Of a stretch of DNA of 64,000 bases, positions 26,901-35,429 are shown one piece after another. Where the stretch lies: contig OY759675.1 in assembly GCA_963662515.1 (NCBI GenBank), forward strand, positions 868,001 through 932,000, read 5' to 3'. Each line of letters begins with the position of its first letter. Positions within the stretch are counted from its first letter, which is position 1. Under the pieces are notes generated by a model. That model ran no database searches. It had not been told where the DNA came from and was given only the letters and a program-made list of their open reading frames with translations. The DNA is from JAFGDI01 sp963662515 (GTDB taxonomy: Bacteria > Planctomycetota > Phycisphaerae > Sedimentisphaerales > SM23-30). The position numbers and the translations under genes are program-made.

Positions 26901-27599
26901 TTTAGCGTCCTTACTGAGATCATTTTCTATATTGCTTGAATATGCTCCAGGGTTAAGAGCTGCAATAACAGAAGAGCCATCCGGTCCCTTCCAGATGCCA
27001 ATGTCAAATGGTATGCCCACAGAGCTGCCCCAGGCTAATTTTGCTGTCGAGAAGCCATTAAGGCCGCAGTGTGCCATCCAGGTTGGCATAGAATAGGAAA
27101 AGCCAAAGCAGTCAGGCAGGTATATGTCAGTACTTCGCTTGCCGAATTCATCTTCAAAATAATTATTGCCCAGCAGCGTTTGACGGATCAGAGATTCTGG
27201 TGATACGATATTCATATCGCCTTGTTCGACCGTGCTGCCGGCGACACGCCAGCGGCCTTGTGCGATATATTCGCTCATTTTAGCGTATCTTTCCGGGTAA
27301 TACTCTTTCATGAGCATATATCGGAATGCCCCTTCAAAGTTAAAGGTATAATCCGGATATTTTTCGAGCAGGGTAAAGTTGTCGTCGAGAGTTTTTTTCA
27401 AATACTCATCAATGCTTTTCTGGATAGTCCATCGCCATTGAGTGTCCAGATGGGCGGTTGCTACTACGAACAGTACTTTTTCATTGGCCAGATCATAAGT
27501 AGTTTGGCCAATACACGCAGATGGCAGTGCCAGAGATAAAAAGCAGTATCGTTTGAGTTTGTTTCCGGGAGTTTTGAGCCTCTTAAGGAATTTATTCAT
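23907..27599 (-). CDS. GH38 alpha-mannosidase with C-terminal F5/8 type C domain
   Basis: 1230 residues, preceded by AGAGAGGTAG. The N-terminal GH38 domain starts with VVATAHLDTQWRW, giving the zinc ligands H50 and D52. The nucleophile region is IYLPDCFGFSYS (D163), and FLWHSFHDDLTGT supplies the distal HD motif of the middle region. Beta-rich GH38 C-terminal parts follow to about residue 1060. The last 150 residues (NLALNKKTWASG, then AVDGTVQNNSKWCC and FLRLYITTPARDDDKAARI) are an F5/8 type C (discoidin/CBM32-like) carbohydrate-binding domain. The N-terminus has a signal-like stretch ending near residue 31. It removes terminal alpha-mannose. Gap to the upstream GH92 is only 17 bases, so the two are cotranscribed. 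Confidence 0.9.
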   Translation of the reverse strand: MNKFLKRLKTPGNKLKRYCFLSLALPSACIGQTTYDLANEKVLFVVATAHLDTQWRWTIQKSIDEYLKKTLDDNFTLLEKYPDYTFNFEGAFRYMLMKEYYPERYAKMSEYIAQGRWRVAGSTVEQGDMNIVSPESLIRQTLLGNNYFEDEFGKRSTDIYLPDCFGFSYSMPTWMAHCGLNGFSTAKLAWGSSVGIPFDIGIWKGPDGSSVIAALNPGAYSSNIENDLSKDAKWINRINALGKSSGVYAGFKYFGVGDTGGAPSDESCQWLTTAMADTSSIKVVSAGTDDLFNSITTEQKAALPVYNSELLMSKHGVGCYTAQAALKRWNRQNELLADSTERVAAFADIFNAVEYPTQTLNEAWTRFLWHSFHDDLTGTSIPEAYHYSWNDEIISQNQFASILTNSVASLAPALNTKVKGTPIIAYNPLAIARTGIIEATVGFEKKVPDNIKVYDGKTELPAQIIARDDKSLTIAFIGTVPSVGLKVFDVQVSRKPCQIASGITVSASTLENSALRVSIDTEGNISSIFDKINNKEVLSDTCRLELLDNYSEEWPAWEIMPKDVMAKPYAFVRDSVKVEIAENGPARAALLISRKYGDSTFLQKISLCASGLDSQQVTIENLIDWRTRNTLLKASFPLSASNEKATYDLGMGTIQRKNNTEKLFEVPAQQWADITTPEGEYGVSVFSDSKYGWDKPSDNTLRLTLMHSPKVKARYMHGSSQDIGQHKFTYAIAPHAGNWNTAQIPQQAAAMNQPTMAFQTDKHPSAMTLGSELSLVKVSDSQAFVKAVKKAQRSDELIVRVQELYGKKTDELTLSIFGKIKSASIVDGCERYIADARLENGKIAFSLKPYEPMTFALTLEEPALSLPQIKQKTVSLPYNLDAFSYDTNRSDGNFHNEITYPAELLGKEIIVDGISFMTGDTADGQLNALVCNGQTIQLDNKGYKNVYFLAAARGKDTSGTFNTPAGKKTLTIQDYNQKIVDWGSINDIPYLKQDQIAWVGTHSHNPTGNISYEFCNMFMYKIALDSKSSQITLPDNNNIVIFAATLADKPSEKTIAASGLIDSLPYIPELAPKPEMRENLALNKKTWASGNVDKEPSAMAVDGTVQNNSKWCCTGNKDNAQHWLAVDLESEYLVDTFVIKHAGVIKEMLEHGRTNSRWNTVNFSIQTSPDGQNNWKDLICVQDNTDDISRHCIAPVKARFLRLYITTPARDDDKAARIFEFEVYGQTISK

Positions 27600-27616
27600 T
27601 ATCTACCTCTCTAGTG

Positions 27617-30022
27617 TTATTTTGTATTTGATCTGTCTTTAACAGTTTCGTGATATAAATTATTTCCCCACTGATAAGCCGGTTCTGCTCCCAGAGTTAT
27701 ATCCAGTACACCTCCTTTACTTATTTCACTATGGTCAATAATGAAAGAATCCCAGTTATGTCCATTCCACTTTGTGTTTTGAATGTAAACATTATCTGGA
27801 GAGTTATTGAGGCAATTTATTGTTATACATTTACCGGGATAGTAATTCTGGTTGAGCTTGATGACTATTTTGTCAAAGACAGGGGAGTTGAGTTCGTATG
27901 CCGGGCTTATTGATGCGCCGCCTTGCATATCAAACAGACCAATAGCCATTAAAACTCCCAATGCCCCCATCTGGCCCTGGTCTTCATCGCCATTGTATCC
28001 ACCATAGGGGGTTATGTCGCCAAAAGCCTCTTTCTTTACCAGTCGCAGCCAGTATTGGCTGAGCCATGGTTTACCCAGATGGTTAAATATATGTGCCATA
28101 GCAGTTGAAGGCTGATTTTCATAATCTACCCAGTTAGCAGAATGGCCGCCGTGGGGGGCTACAAAGCGTTTTTCTGCTGCCAGTTCAAATTGACGGTTGA
28201 GTTTCTGGCAGGCTGCATCATTGCCGCCCATCAGCTCAGCCAGTCCGGGCAGGTCATGAGGCACAAACCAGGTATATATGGCAGAATTACTTTCAACAAA
28301 TCCCCGGCAATTGAATTGTCCCTTACCGATTGGCTGGAAGTCTTTGTACCATGTGCCATCTATTTCTCTGGGGCGTATCCAGCCGGAATTGGGGTTAAAG
28401 CCATATATTGCATCCAGACTTTTGCCCGCTTCCGGGTCAAAAAGTCGCTTATAGTTATTGGCTCGCTCAGAAAAAAGTGTGTAGTCTTGTTCCTTACCCA
28501 GAGAATAAGCAAGTTGTGCCAGGCACCAGTCCTGATAGGCATATTCCATAGTCTGGGCGGCACCCTCGCGATGGCCGCCTTTGCCTTCATTGGTCAAAGG
28601 TACATAACCTCTTTCGCTATAGTATTTCATGCCGCCGCCAGCAGCGTTAGAGCCAGTTTCATATCCGGCATGATCGCGTATGCCGCCGGGGAAGGCATTT
28701 TTGCGTAATCCTTCATAAGCCTTATCTATATCGTAATTACGAATGCCTTTATTATATGCACAGGCAAAAAAGGAGCTGGCCGGATCACCTATCATTACAA
28801 AAGTGTAGTTGCCGCCGGATGGTCCGCGGGGGATAAGTCCGCCGTTTTCATATATATCAATCATGGTATTGCAGAAGCTGTCCATTACTTCCGGATAAAC
28901 CAGCGACCATAAAGTATTGATCGACCAGTGAGCACCCCAGAGGGCATCAAAGTTGTGATGATGATAAAGCGGCTTACCATCGTCACTCAGGCGAACCTGT
29001 CGAACTACGGGCTTATCGCCTGTATTGTCGATGTAGTGACCATCAATGTCACTCATTATGCGACGGCCTTGCAGAGCGTGCCATAGGTCTGTATAGAACT
29101 TAATTTTCTGCTGTTCAGAGCCGCCTTCAACTCTGATACGCGAGAGCCAGTCGTTCCATTCCTGGGCTGATTCCCTTACTACACGATCAAAGTCCCAGTG
29201 GTTTAGCTCTGCTTGCATATTTTTATGTGCCTGCTCGCAGCTGACATAAGACATGCCCAGTTTCATTAATAAATATTCATCTGACCCGGTCTCAAATTCG
29301 AGAGCGAATCCGGGATTATTGCCTTCTATTTGGGCAAGTTCTTTGCATTGCCCATTTTCCCATGCTGTCAGTTTATTGAAAGGCTTGCTTAATTTGGCAT
29401 AAAAGTAAACAGTGCATGGCTTTTTTCGGCGGTCAGTGGGGGCCATAGTTACACTGCCGGATATCTCATTATTATTTATAATATTTACACTGGAAGCTGC
29501 CATCGGGCCATGCCCGAGTTTTGCGTCCAGATTGAATGCGATATGATTTTTTTGTGAGGCGGGGAATTGATATCTGTGGAAACCTACCCGGCAGGTTGAG
29601 GTAATCTCTGCCTGTATATTGCGGTCTGAAAGGATAACCTTATGATAACCAGGGCGGACCACTTCATCGTCATGATTGAATGTTGCCATATTGGCATCGA
29701 GACCAAGGTGTGCTTTCAGGTCGCCTGTGCCGGGCATTACGGGAATGCCCGATAGCTGCCAGGCATGGATATGACTGAAGCAGCGAATTTTTTTACTGTT
29801 ATATAAGTACCCGGAATTCCAGGAGCCGTTAACATCAGTGTCGGGACTGAGGTTAACCATGCCAAAAGGCCGGCATGCCGATGAAAAGAAGAACCAGCGA
29901 GATTTAATGGTATCTATCTGCGGGTTGACATAGTCAACCGGATCCTTCGCCCAAGCCATGCTTGCCAGTAACATTATTATGATAAGATAAAAATAGGCTT
30001 TAATTATTGTTTTTAGATTCAT
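27617..30022 (-). CDS. GH92 family alpha-mannosidase, second copy, secreted
   Basis: 801 residues with signal peptide MNLKTIIKAYFYLIIIMLLASMAWA. It opens DYVNPQIDTIKSRWFFF, keeps GMVNLSPDTD, FSHIHAWQLSG and the C-terminal acidic motif GDEDQGQMGALGVLMAIGL in the same place as GDDDSGAMSAWYIF in the other GH92. The two copies are otherwise divergent and probably differ in linkage or aglycone preference. This is the first gene of the operon GH92-GH38-GH3, with 17- and 55-base gaps. The ribosome site is weak (CGGAATAAAT). Confidence 0.87.
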   Translation of the reverse strand: MNLKTIIKAYFYLIIIMLLASMAWAKDPVDYVNPQIDTIKSRWFFFSSACRPFGMVNLSPDTDVNGSWNSGYLYNSKKIRCFSHIHAWQLSGIPVMPGTGDLKAHLGLDANMATFNHDDEVVRPGYHKVILSDRNIQAEITSTCRVGFHRYQFPASQKNHIAFNLDAKLGHGPMAASSVNIINNNEISGSVTMAPTDRRKKPCTVYFYAKLSKPFNKLTAWENGQCKELAQIEGNNPGFALEFETGSDEYLLMKLGMSYVSCEQAHKNMQAELNHWDFDRVVRESAQEWNDWLSRIRVEGGSEQQKIKFYTDLWHALQGRRIMSDIDGHYIDNTGDKPVVRQVRLSDDGKPLYHHHNFDALWGAHWSINTLWSLVYPEVMDSFCNTMIDIYENGGLIPRGPSGGNYTFVMIGDPASSFFACAYNKGIRNYDIDKAYEGLRKNAFPGGIRDHAGYETGSNAAGGGMKYYSERGYVPLTNEGKGGHREGAAQTMEYAYQDWCLAQLAYSLGKEQDYTLFSERANNYKRLFDPEAGKSLDAIYGFNPNSGWIRPREIDGTWYKDFQPIGKGQFNCRGFVESNSAIYTWFVPHDLPGLAELMGGNDAACQKLNRQFELAAEKRFVAPHGGHSANWVDYENQPSTAMAHIFNHLGKPWLSQYWLRLVKKEAFGDITPYGGYNGDEDQGQMGALGVLMAIGLFDMQGGASISPAYELNSPVFDKIVIKLNQNYYPGKCITINCLNNSPDNVYIQNTKWNGHNWDSFIIDHSEISKGGVLDITLGAEPAYQWGNNLYHETVKDRSNTK

Positions 30023-30146
30023 ATTTATTCCGAACTATATGTGTTGACAGGGAAGTAGCTCCTGTTCTTTTAGATATTATCAAGTGATTATCGCAAAATA
30101 TTGTTGGGAAGTAAATGGTTTTGAGGGAAAAGTAGCTGGAAAAATC

Positions 30147-30186
30147 AGTATCCATGACAGCATTATATACTGTCATGGATACTTTT
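30147..30186. terminator. Perfect 14-bp hairpin terminator
   Basis: AGTATCCATGACAG (30147-30160) pairs without mismatch with CTGTCATGGATACT (30170-30183); T-runs lie on both strands. It separates the LamG/dockerin gene from the mannosidase operon. Confidence 0.85.
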
Positions 30187-30237
30187 CATTCAAAACAGGC
30201 TATTCTGTACTGCCTGCCTGGAGGGAAAATGAAGCTA

Positions 30238-32580
30238 TCAGGGACGAGAAGGGTAGTAACCGTATTTGAGCCATTCATTGGCCATGATGCCCATGTCCAG
30301 CAGGTCAACTACGCAGTCATTATTAAGGTCGCCATCAGGATTGCCATAGACGCAGACAGCCTTTCCGGTTTCGGCGAAGTACAGGTCAACAACTTCCTCT
30401 GGTGAGATAGCATAATTGAATACCTGCATATCATCCAGAGCACCGTCAAATCTTTCGCCAGCCGAGTCATTGCGGCCTATACGGAAAGTAGCCTGTGTGC
30501 CGGTTGAGAAGTTGTAACCAGACCTGACGGACGGTACACCATTAACATAAATTGTTGCTGTACCATCAGCGAAGGTGAAGACTACATGATGCCATTCGTT
30601 CTCGGTAATGATCGCCGGAGTATTTATCGAAGATGCAGCGAATGATGACATTTTTACAGTATTGTCAACAACGAAAAACTGCCAGTAGCTCTGGTCTGGA
30701 GCACTCCAGCCATCGCGTTTAGATGCAATCATCTTGAAGGCAATACCAGTGATGTTTTGCGGTTTAACCCATGCTGCCAGGGTGAACATATTGGTATCAG
30801 CACTTGGGTTAAATGCTCCGGCACTGGCGGTACCAGCAACAGAGGTCAGATACAGAGCACCATCACTTACAGCATTAGCAGAATTCTGATCGCCATCTAC
30901 TATACCATCTGTAAATACCGGTGTGCCTTCTACCAGGGCATCTCTGTTATTACCTGAGAGGTCGGTATAGTTGGTTCCAACATAACTGGCAGCATCAAGG
31001 TCCCAATGAGCGATCTTTTGCTTAATGATAAGTTTGGCACTGTTAGAATATACAAAACGATTGCTTGCATTAACAGCACTGCAATAATAAACGCCCTGGT
31101 CTGCCATCTGGGCATTATTTACTGTAAGGTTAGCTGTGTCACTGCCAACATATTTAGCATCAACAGGTAATGCTACGGCATCACCAGAAGTTTCTGGTGT
31201 GGCATCAAAATACCACTGATAAGCAATATTGCCATTGAGTGGGTCAATTGCTGATATGCTGAAAGTGGCATTTTCGCCCAGAGCTACACAGCTGTTAACC
31301 GGTAAAAGGCCATCAATAATAACCTGAGAGGTCTTGGTTGAGAAATGCCATACACTGCCAAATACATTATTTGGGTCACCGACAGGATTGATAATACCGC
31401 TGAGACCATTAGGGTCAGTAAAGCGGGCTTCTTCTATCTGCCAGTAGTAGGTCTGGTCAGTTTCCAAGGTTGCGGCATAACTGGTTGTCTGTTTACTCAG
31501 CATAGTAGTATTGAGTTGTGTCAACTCATCGGGGGTAGTGCCCATATAGACATAGTAACCAGCCAGATTTTTAGCTGTACCTGCATTCCATTGCAGTGGG
31601 GTGGCAACAGGAACTTCAACAGCCTCGATCCCAGGAGCTGTATATTTAACTACGCCATCAGGCAGAACTTCCAGAAGGTCAAGTTCTGAAAACTGTGTTG
31701 TTGGCTGACCGTTATTAGCTGTGATGTCGAGTTTATAATATGAATATGCATTACGATTGTTGAAAGAATATTCCTGTTTTACCTTACGGTCTGGCCATGA
31801 CTGATCAGTCTGAGTATCCAGGGTAGTCCAGTTAGTGCCATCATTAGAACCTAATAGATTCCAGTCTTTGGGGTCACGACCAGCCTCATCATTTGCAGAT
31901 GTGATTGCGTAGTTATTGATGACATAGGCTTTCTTGCCCAGGAATTGATACTGTAACCAGCAAACTTGCCCATTGCCAGCGGTCAGCCACTTTGTATCTG
32001 GTGTGCCATCAAGGGCCCAAATACCGGATTCATTATCATTCCAAGCTGAACTATAACTCATATTGGAATATGCAGTTCTGCTTACTCCATTTTCAAATAA
32101 CTCAAATTCTGACAATTGCAGAAAGGAAGAGTTACCGTTATTTTTTGAAACATTCAGCCGGTACTGTTTGTAAGCAGTGGTGTTATCACAGGTAAAAGAA
32201 CGAGCCTGGTTTCTGTTACTCCAGGTCTGACCTATCTGGGTGTCAACCACAGCCCAGGTGGTACCATTATCTGACCCTTCCAAAGTCCAGTCACGCGGGT
32301 CGCGGCTTGCTTCGTCATTAGCCGATCTTATGGTGTAGGAGTTAATGGCGTATGCTTGCCCATCACGGAAACCATACTGCAACCAGCCTGTGGGCTGACC
32401 ATTGGCCGTCAGCCATTTGGTGCTGATAAGGCTATCAAATGCCGAGTTACCCCGTTGGTAGGGGTTGTTGTTGGAACTCCAACTGATATCGCCCCTTAAA
32501 GTTCGATTAACAGTATCTGCCATAGCTGAACTTGCCGCTACTGTAACCAATCCCAGTAGCAATGCAGAAATCTTATTCAT
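30238..32580 (-). CDS. Secreted multi-domain carbohydrate-binding protein with LamG and dockerin-like tail
   Basis: 780 residues; AGGAG eight bases before the ATG; signal peptide 1-21. Two tandem discoidin-like domains cover about 22-150 and 150-300, sharing STKWLTANGQ/DTKWLTAGNGQ, the shared INSYTIRSANDEASRDPRDW-type motif and WTLEGSDNGTTW. Then come the FN3-like module (YYVYMGTTPDEL, YYWQIEEARF), an Ig-like domain (YQWYFDATPETSGD, GVYYCSAVNAS), a LamG/concanavalin-like domain (FTLAAWVKPQNITG, EWHHVVFTFADGTATIYVNG) and one C-terminal dockerin-like repeat (GDLNNDCVVDLLDMGIMANE). All parts are binding modules, with no catalytic domain seen. It shares its architecture style with the gene at 18028 and lies downstream of the FecR gene, so it may be a target of that regulator. 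Confidence 0.85.
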   Translation of the reverse strand: MNKISALLLGLVTVAASSAMADTVNRTLRGDISWSSNNNPYQRGNSAFDSLISTKWLTANGQPTGWLQYGFRDGQAYAINSYTIRSANDEASRDPRDWTLEGSDNGTTWAVVDTQIGQTWSNRNQARSFTCDNTTAYKQYRLNVSKNNGNSSFLQLSEFELFENGVSRTAYSNMSYSSAWNDNESGIWALDGTPDTKWLTAGNGQVCWLQYQFLGKKAYVINNYAITSANDEAGRDPKDWNLLGSNDGTNWTTLDTQTDQSWPDRKVKQEYSFNNRNAYSYYKLDITANNGQPTTQFSELDLLEVLPDGVVKYTAPGIEAVEVPVATPLQWNAGTAKNLAGYYVYMGTTPDELTQLNTTMLSKQTTSYAATLETDQTYYWQIEEARFTDPNGLSGIINPVGDPNNVFGSVWHFSTKTSQVIIDGLLPVNSCVALGENATFSISAIDPLNGNIAYQWYFDATPETSGDAVALPVDAKYVGSDTANLTVNNAQMADQGVYYCSAVNASNRFVYSNSAKLIIKQKIAHWDLDAASYVGTNYTDLSGNNRDALVEGTPVFTDGIVDGDQNSANAVSDGALYLTSVAGTASAGAFNPSADTNMFTLAAWVKPQNITGIAFKMIASKRDGWSAPDQSYWQFFVVDNTVKMSSFAASSINTPAIITENEWHHVVFTFADGTATIYVNGVPSVRSGYNFSTGTQATFRIGRNDSAGERFDGALDDMQVFNYAISPEEVVDLYFAETGKAVCVYGNPDGDLNNDCVVDLLDMGIMANEWLKYGYYPSRP

Positions 32581-32783
32581 CTTCAGATCTCCTCTAAAAA
32601 AAGTGTTTTGAATAATACGAAATTGTGTTTGAATGCGATAATAGCTTACGAAGCTATATTATTTTAAAATGATCATAAACTCCCCCCGAATTGATAACGG
32701 AGTACAACTATCATTCTCTTCTACCTACTTCTTCTTACTGTTTGTCTATTATAAGAGCATATGAAATATATTATCTGTAATAC

Positions 32784-34448
32784 TCAATTGAGATGTTCAG
32801 CTTTCAATACCGGGTTGACCAGCAGTAGCCAGTCAAAATAATTGCTCTCGCCTTCCGTACACACAATAGTGAGAAAGCGGTCGGTCTTATTAAGCTTAAT
32901 ATTAATATCCAGCGGTTTATAGCTGGAACGGTACTTTTCATAAGTAACTGCCTGATAACCATCGATCAGTATCTGAATGTCTGCATCTGCCTGCTCGTTC
33001 TGGCCAGTCTGGATATAACCAAGTCTGGCGATGAAGCTGCTGATATTGAGGTCTGGGTATGCACTTCTGATCGCATCAAGGTCAAAGGTTACACCTGCGT
33101 TTGCATGGAAACAGATACGCGGAGCGGGTTTTAAGTCTGGACTTTCACCCTGTATCAACAGTTTTTCAGGTTGGTAAATTTCGTTTTTAGGAGCTGCATT
33201 TTTTAATATAACAGTAACATTACCAACTGGTACATAGCCCTTACCGGAGGTGTCAGGTATCTGCTGTGTAACTATACCGGTCGAACTTATTTTAACTGGT
33301 CCATTACCGCCATCAGGGATAAAAATACCATCAACAAAGGGGTTTTCTGTTCTGACATATCCGGGTGATTTAAGGGACGGAACTTCTTCTTTGACCGCCT
33401 GCAATTTACCAGTGTCGTAAGCAAATCCCATATTAGGACGGGCAGTGCCAAGTCCATTTCCGCCTCCGGCTATGTCTGCCAGTGAAATGTCGGTCTGGCC
33501 ATTCCAGATAACCTTGTTGTCAGAGTCTATATCTCTGACAAATAAAATATTTTCATAGTCAATATCTATTATATCATCGTGTGCGGATATTACTTTTTTG
33601 GCCTGTCCCTTACTTATCTCTGTAGTAGTTGCCTGAGCGTTCTTGTCGGCAATAAGGACCGTTTTGCCTTTGGATACATGAACAGAAGTGTTACCCTCGT
33701 GGTCAGCCCAAACACCAAATTCTGTGCCCAGATCTATGATCCCCGCATTATCAGTGTAAACTGAGAATCCAACAGCTTTTTCAGATACTTTGGCGTATAG
33801 CTTCCCTGATTTTAAGTTTATCTTTTCTTCTGAAAGTATCTGAAATTCAGCTGGCCCTTCCAGTAAGACACTAACACCCTGATCAAATTCCATTTTGATA
33901 ATGCCACTGTTTAAGGCATAGTGCTGCTTGGTTACAAGCCGCTCGCCCTGATTGATGGAGATGCCTGCATTATTCCAGGATGTATCGATCTGATCTGTAA
34001 GAGTAGCTACCTGCAAGCAGTATTTGGGGGGGAATATGTTAGAATAGAGCAGAAATAGTACAAAAAAAACGGCTGCTATCGAGATCACTCTGTCATAAGT
34101 GCGGAAGAACCGGCTATTGCTCATAGCCTTGAGCCATTTTCTTTGGGGCTTAGGCGATGGTTCAGTATCAGCGTGTTCTTGTGTTAGTACCCAGGAGGCA
34201 TTTTGCTCAGCCTGTGCCAGTTGCCGTATTGTTGCGGTATCCGGAGGGAGTAATTCATCCTGGCCTAAGAAACTTATCTGGCGATTAAGAATGGTCTTAT
34301 TCTTCATGAATTCGCAATAATAGGCGAATGCATCCTGGTCTTCAGCCAGTTGGCAGTCAAGCTCTTCCAGTTCATCACTGGTCAGAGATCCCTCCAGCAG
34401 CTTGAGAATAAGTATTGATAATTGGTTTATATCTTTTTCGCCTGACAT
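32784..34448 (-). CDS. FecR-domain membrane anti-sigma factor
   Basis: 554 residues. The N-terminal 110 residues are cytoplasmic and acidic (SILILKLLEGSLTSDELEEL), as in planctomycete anti-sigma proteins. One membrane helix follows at 121-138 (VISIAAVFFVLFLLYSNIF). A periplasmic FecR domain contains LEGPAEFQILSEEKINLKSG and IDLGTEFGVWADHEGNTSV. The C-terminal part (ICFHANAGVTFDLDAIRSAY, then YFDWLLLVNPVL) resembles NPCBM-type carbohydrate-binding domains, a plausible sensor for sugars. The gene is 37 bases downstream of the ECF sigma gene, the usual sigma/anti-sigma pair. It probably holds the sigma factor until a glycan signal arrives. Confidence 0.85.
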   Translation of the reverse strand: MSGEKDINQLSILILKLLEGSLTSDELEELDCQLAEDQDAFAYYCEFMKNKTILNRQISFLGQDELLPPDTATIRQLAQAEQNASWVLTQEHADTEPSPKPQRKWLKAMSNSRFFRTYDRVISIAAVFFVLFLLYSNIFPPKYCLQVATLTDQIDTSWNNAGISINQGERLVTKQHYALNSGIIKMEFDQGVSVLLEGPAEFQILSEEKINLKSGKLYAKVSEKAVGFSVYTDNAGIIDLGTEFGVWADHEGNTSVHVSKGKTVLIADKNAQATTTEISKGQAKKVISAHDDIIDIDYENILFVRDIDSDNKVIWNGQTDISLADIAGGGNGLGTARPNMGFAYDTGKLQAVKEEVPSLKSPGYVRTENPFVDGIFIPDGGNGPVKISSTGIVTQQIPDTSGKGYVPVGNVTVILKNAAPKNEIYQPEKLLIQGESPDLKPAPRICFHANAGVTFDLDAIRSAYPDLNISSFIARLGYIQTGQNEQADADIQILIDGYQAVTYEKYRSSYKPLDINIKLNKTDRFLTIVCTEGESNYFDWLLLVNPVLKAEHLN

Positions 34449-34485
34449 TGTATTATCCAGAGTTATCAGTCTATTTAACTATTTT

Positions 34486-35040
34486 TCATCTTTGCATTGA
34501 AGCTAATTTTCGCCTGATGCATTCATTGAGAACATTATGTATACGCGCCATGGTGGTGTATATTCCCTTTTTGGAACGCCCCATTGACTCAGCGATTTTA
34601 TTTATGGCTATATTGCCATCATATTTCATTTTAAGAATATTCTGGTCAGTATTCCCCAGTTTTCTAACACACTCTCTCATGGCTACGGTGCGGTCTGAAT
34701 AATCGTCATTGTCGTGATCAATATATTCGGCTACCCGGCTATAAAATTCACTTCGGAGCATAACCCTCGACCGAGAGTTCATTTTGAGATAATTAAGTGC
34801 CTTGTTTTTGGCTATAACCATCGCCCAGGCAGTAAAATTACTGCCCTCTTCAAATTTATCGAAGTTTTCCCATAATGCGACCACTGTTTCCTGTAAGACA
34901 TCTTCAGCATCGCTGTCATTATGCAGCATCATATACAAAAAACCGTACAACTTATTTTGGCAGCTTCCGTAGAGCTGGAAAAATAATTCATGTTTGTCCG
35001 GTATTGCGGGCATATTTTCATCTTTTATTTTGCTATGCAT
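34486..35040 (-). CDS. ECF-type RNA polymerase sigma factor (Rhodopirellula/Verrucomicrobium-like)
   Basis: 184 residues. Region 2 shows AEDVLQETVVALWENFDKF and NFTAWAMVIAKNKALNYL; region 4 shows NILKMKYDGNIAINKIAESM followed by RSKKGIYTTMARI, the helix-turn-helix that reads the -35 element. Sequence style fits the planctomycete/verrucomicrobial ECF group. A second ATG ten codons in (35013) could be the real start, as neither has a strong ribosome site. It heads the minus-strand glycan region and is directly followed by its FecR-like partner, so it probably controls part of the 12-33 kb region. Target promoters were not identified. Confidence 0.9.
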   Translation of the reverse strand: MHSKIKDENMPAIPDKHELFFQLYGSCQNKLYGFLYMMLHNDSDAEDVLQETVVALWENFDKFEEGSNFTAWAMVIAKNKALNYLKMNSRSRVMLRSEFYSRVAEYIDHDNDDYSDRTVAMRECVRKLGNTDQNILKMKYDGNIAINKIAESMGRSKKGIYTTMARIHNVLNECIRRKLASMQR

Positions 35041-35429
35041 TTTGTCTTATCAACTAGCCGGGAAAACCGCAGTTATTTATCTCTCATATATAAAACAACC
35101 AGACTTAGTTTTTTTCCATGCAAAAAATCATATTTTTTTTACTTTCTACCGTGTATTAACACAGAGTATTTGCCGTGACCATTGATATTGTGATATAATG
35201 CATTAAAAGATATGTAGTTATGACTTAATAGCCATTTTAGTTTTAAAAATAACCATAAACGCGATAGTCTTTTTGTTACTACATAATACTATCGGTAGAA
35301 GCGAATGCTGAAACAGGCAAGAGGTTATAGGACGGCGAATAAATACGCCAAAGTGTGGATTCTACCTTGATATATACTAATTTTAATAGATAGATCCTGT
35401 GATATGTATGTGTTCTGATAAAAGGATAC
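35041..35429. other. Intergenic region between the sigma gene and the pilus-like operon
   Basis: AT-rich, about 390 bases. It must hold the promoter of the ECF sigma gene; I see poly-A/T stretches near 35090-35140 but no convincing -35/-10 pair. No RNA gene or ORF is supported. Confidence 0.35.
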
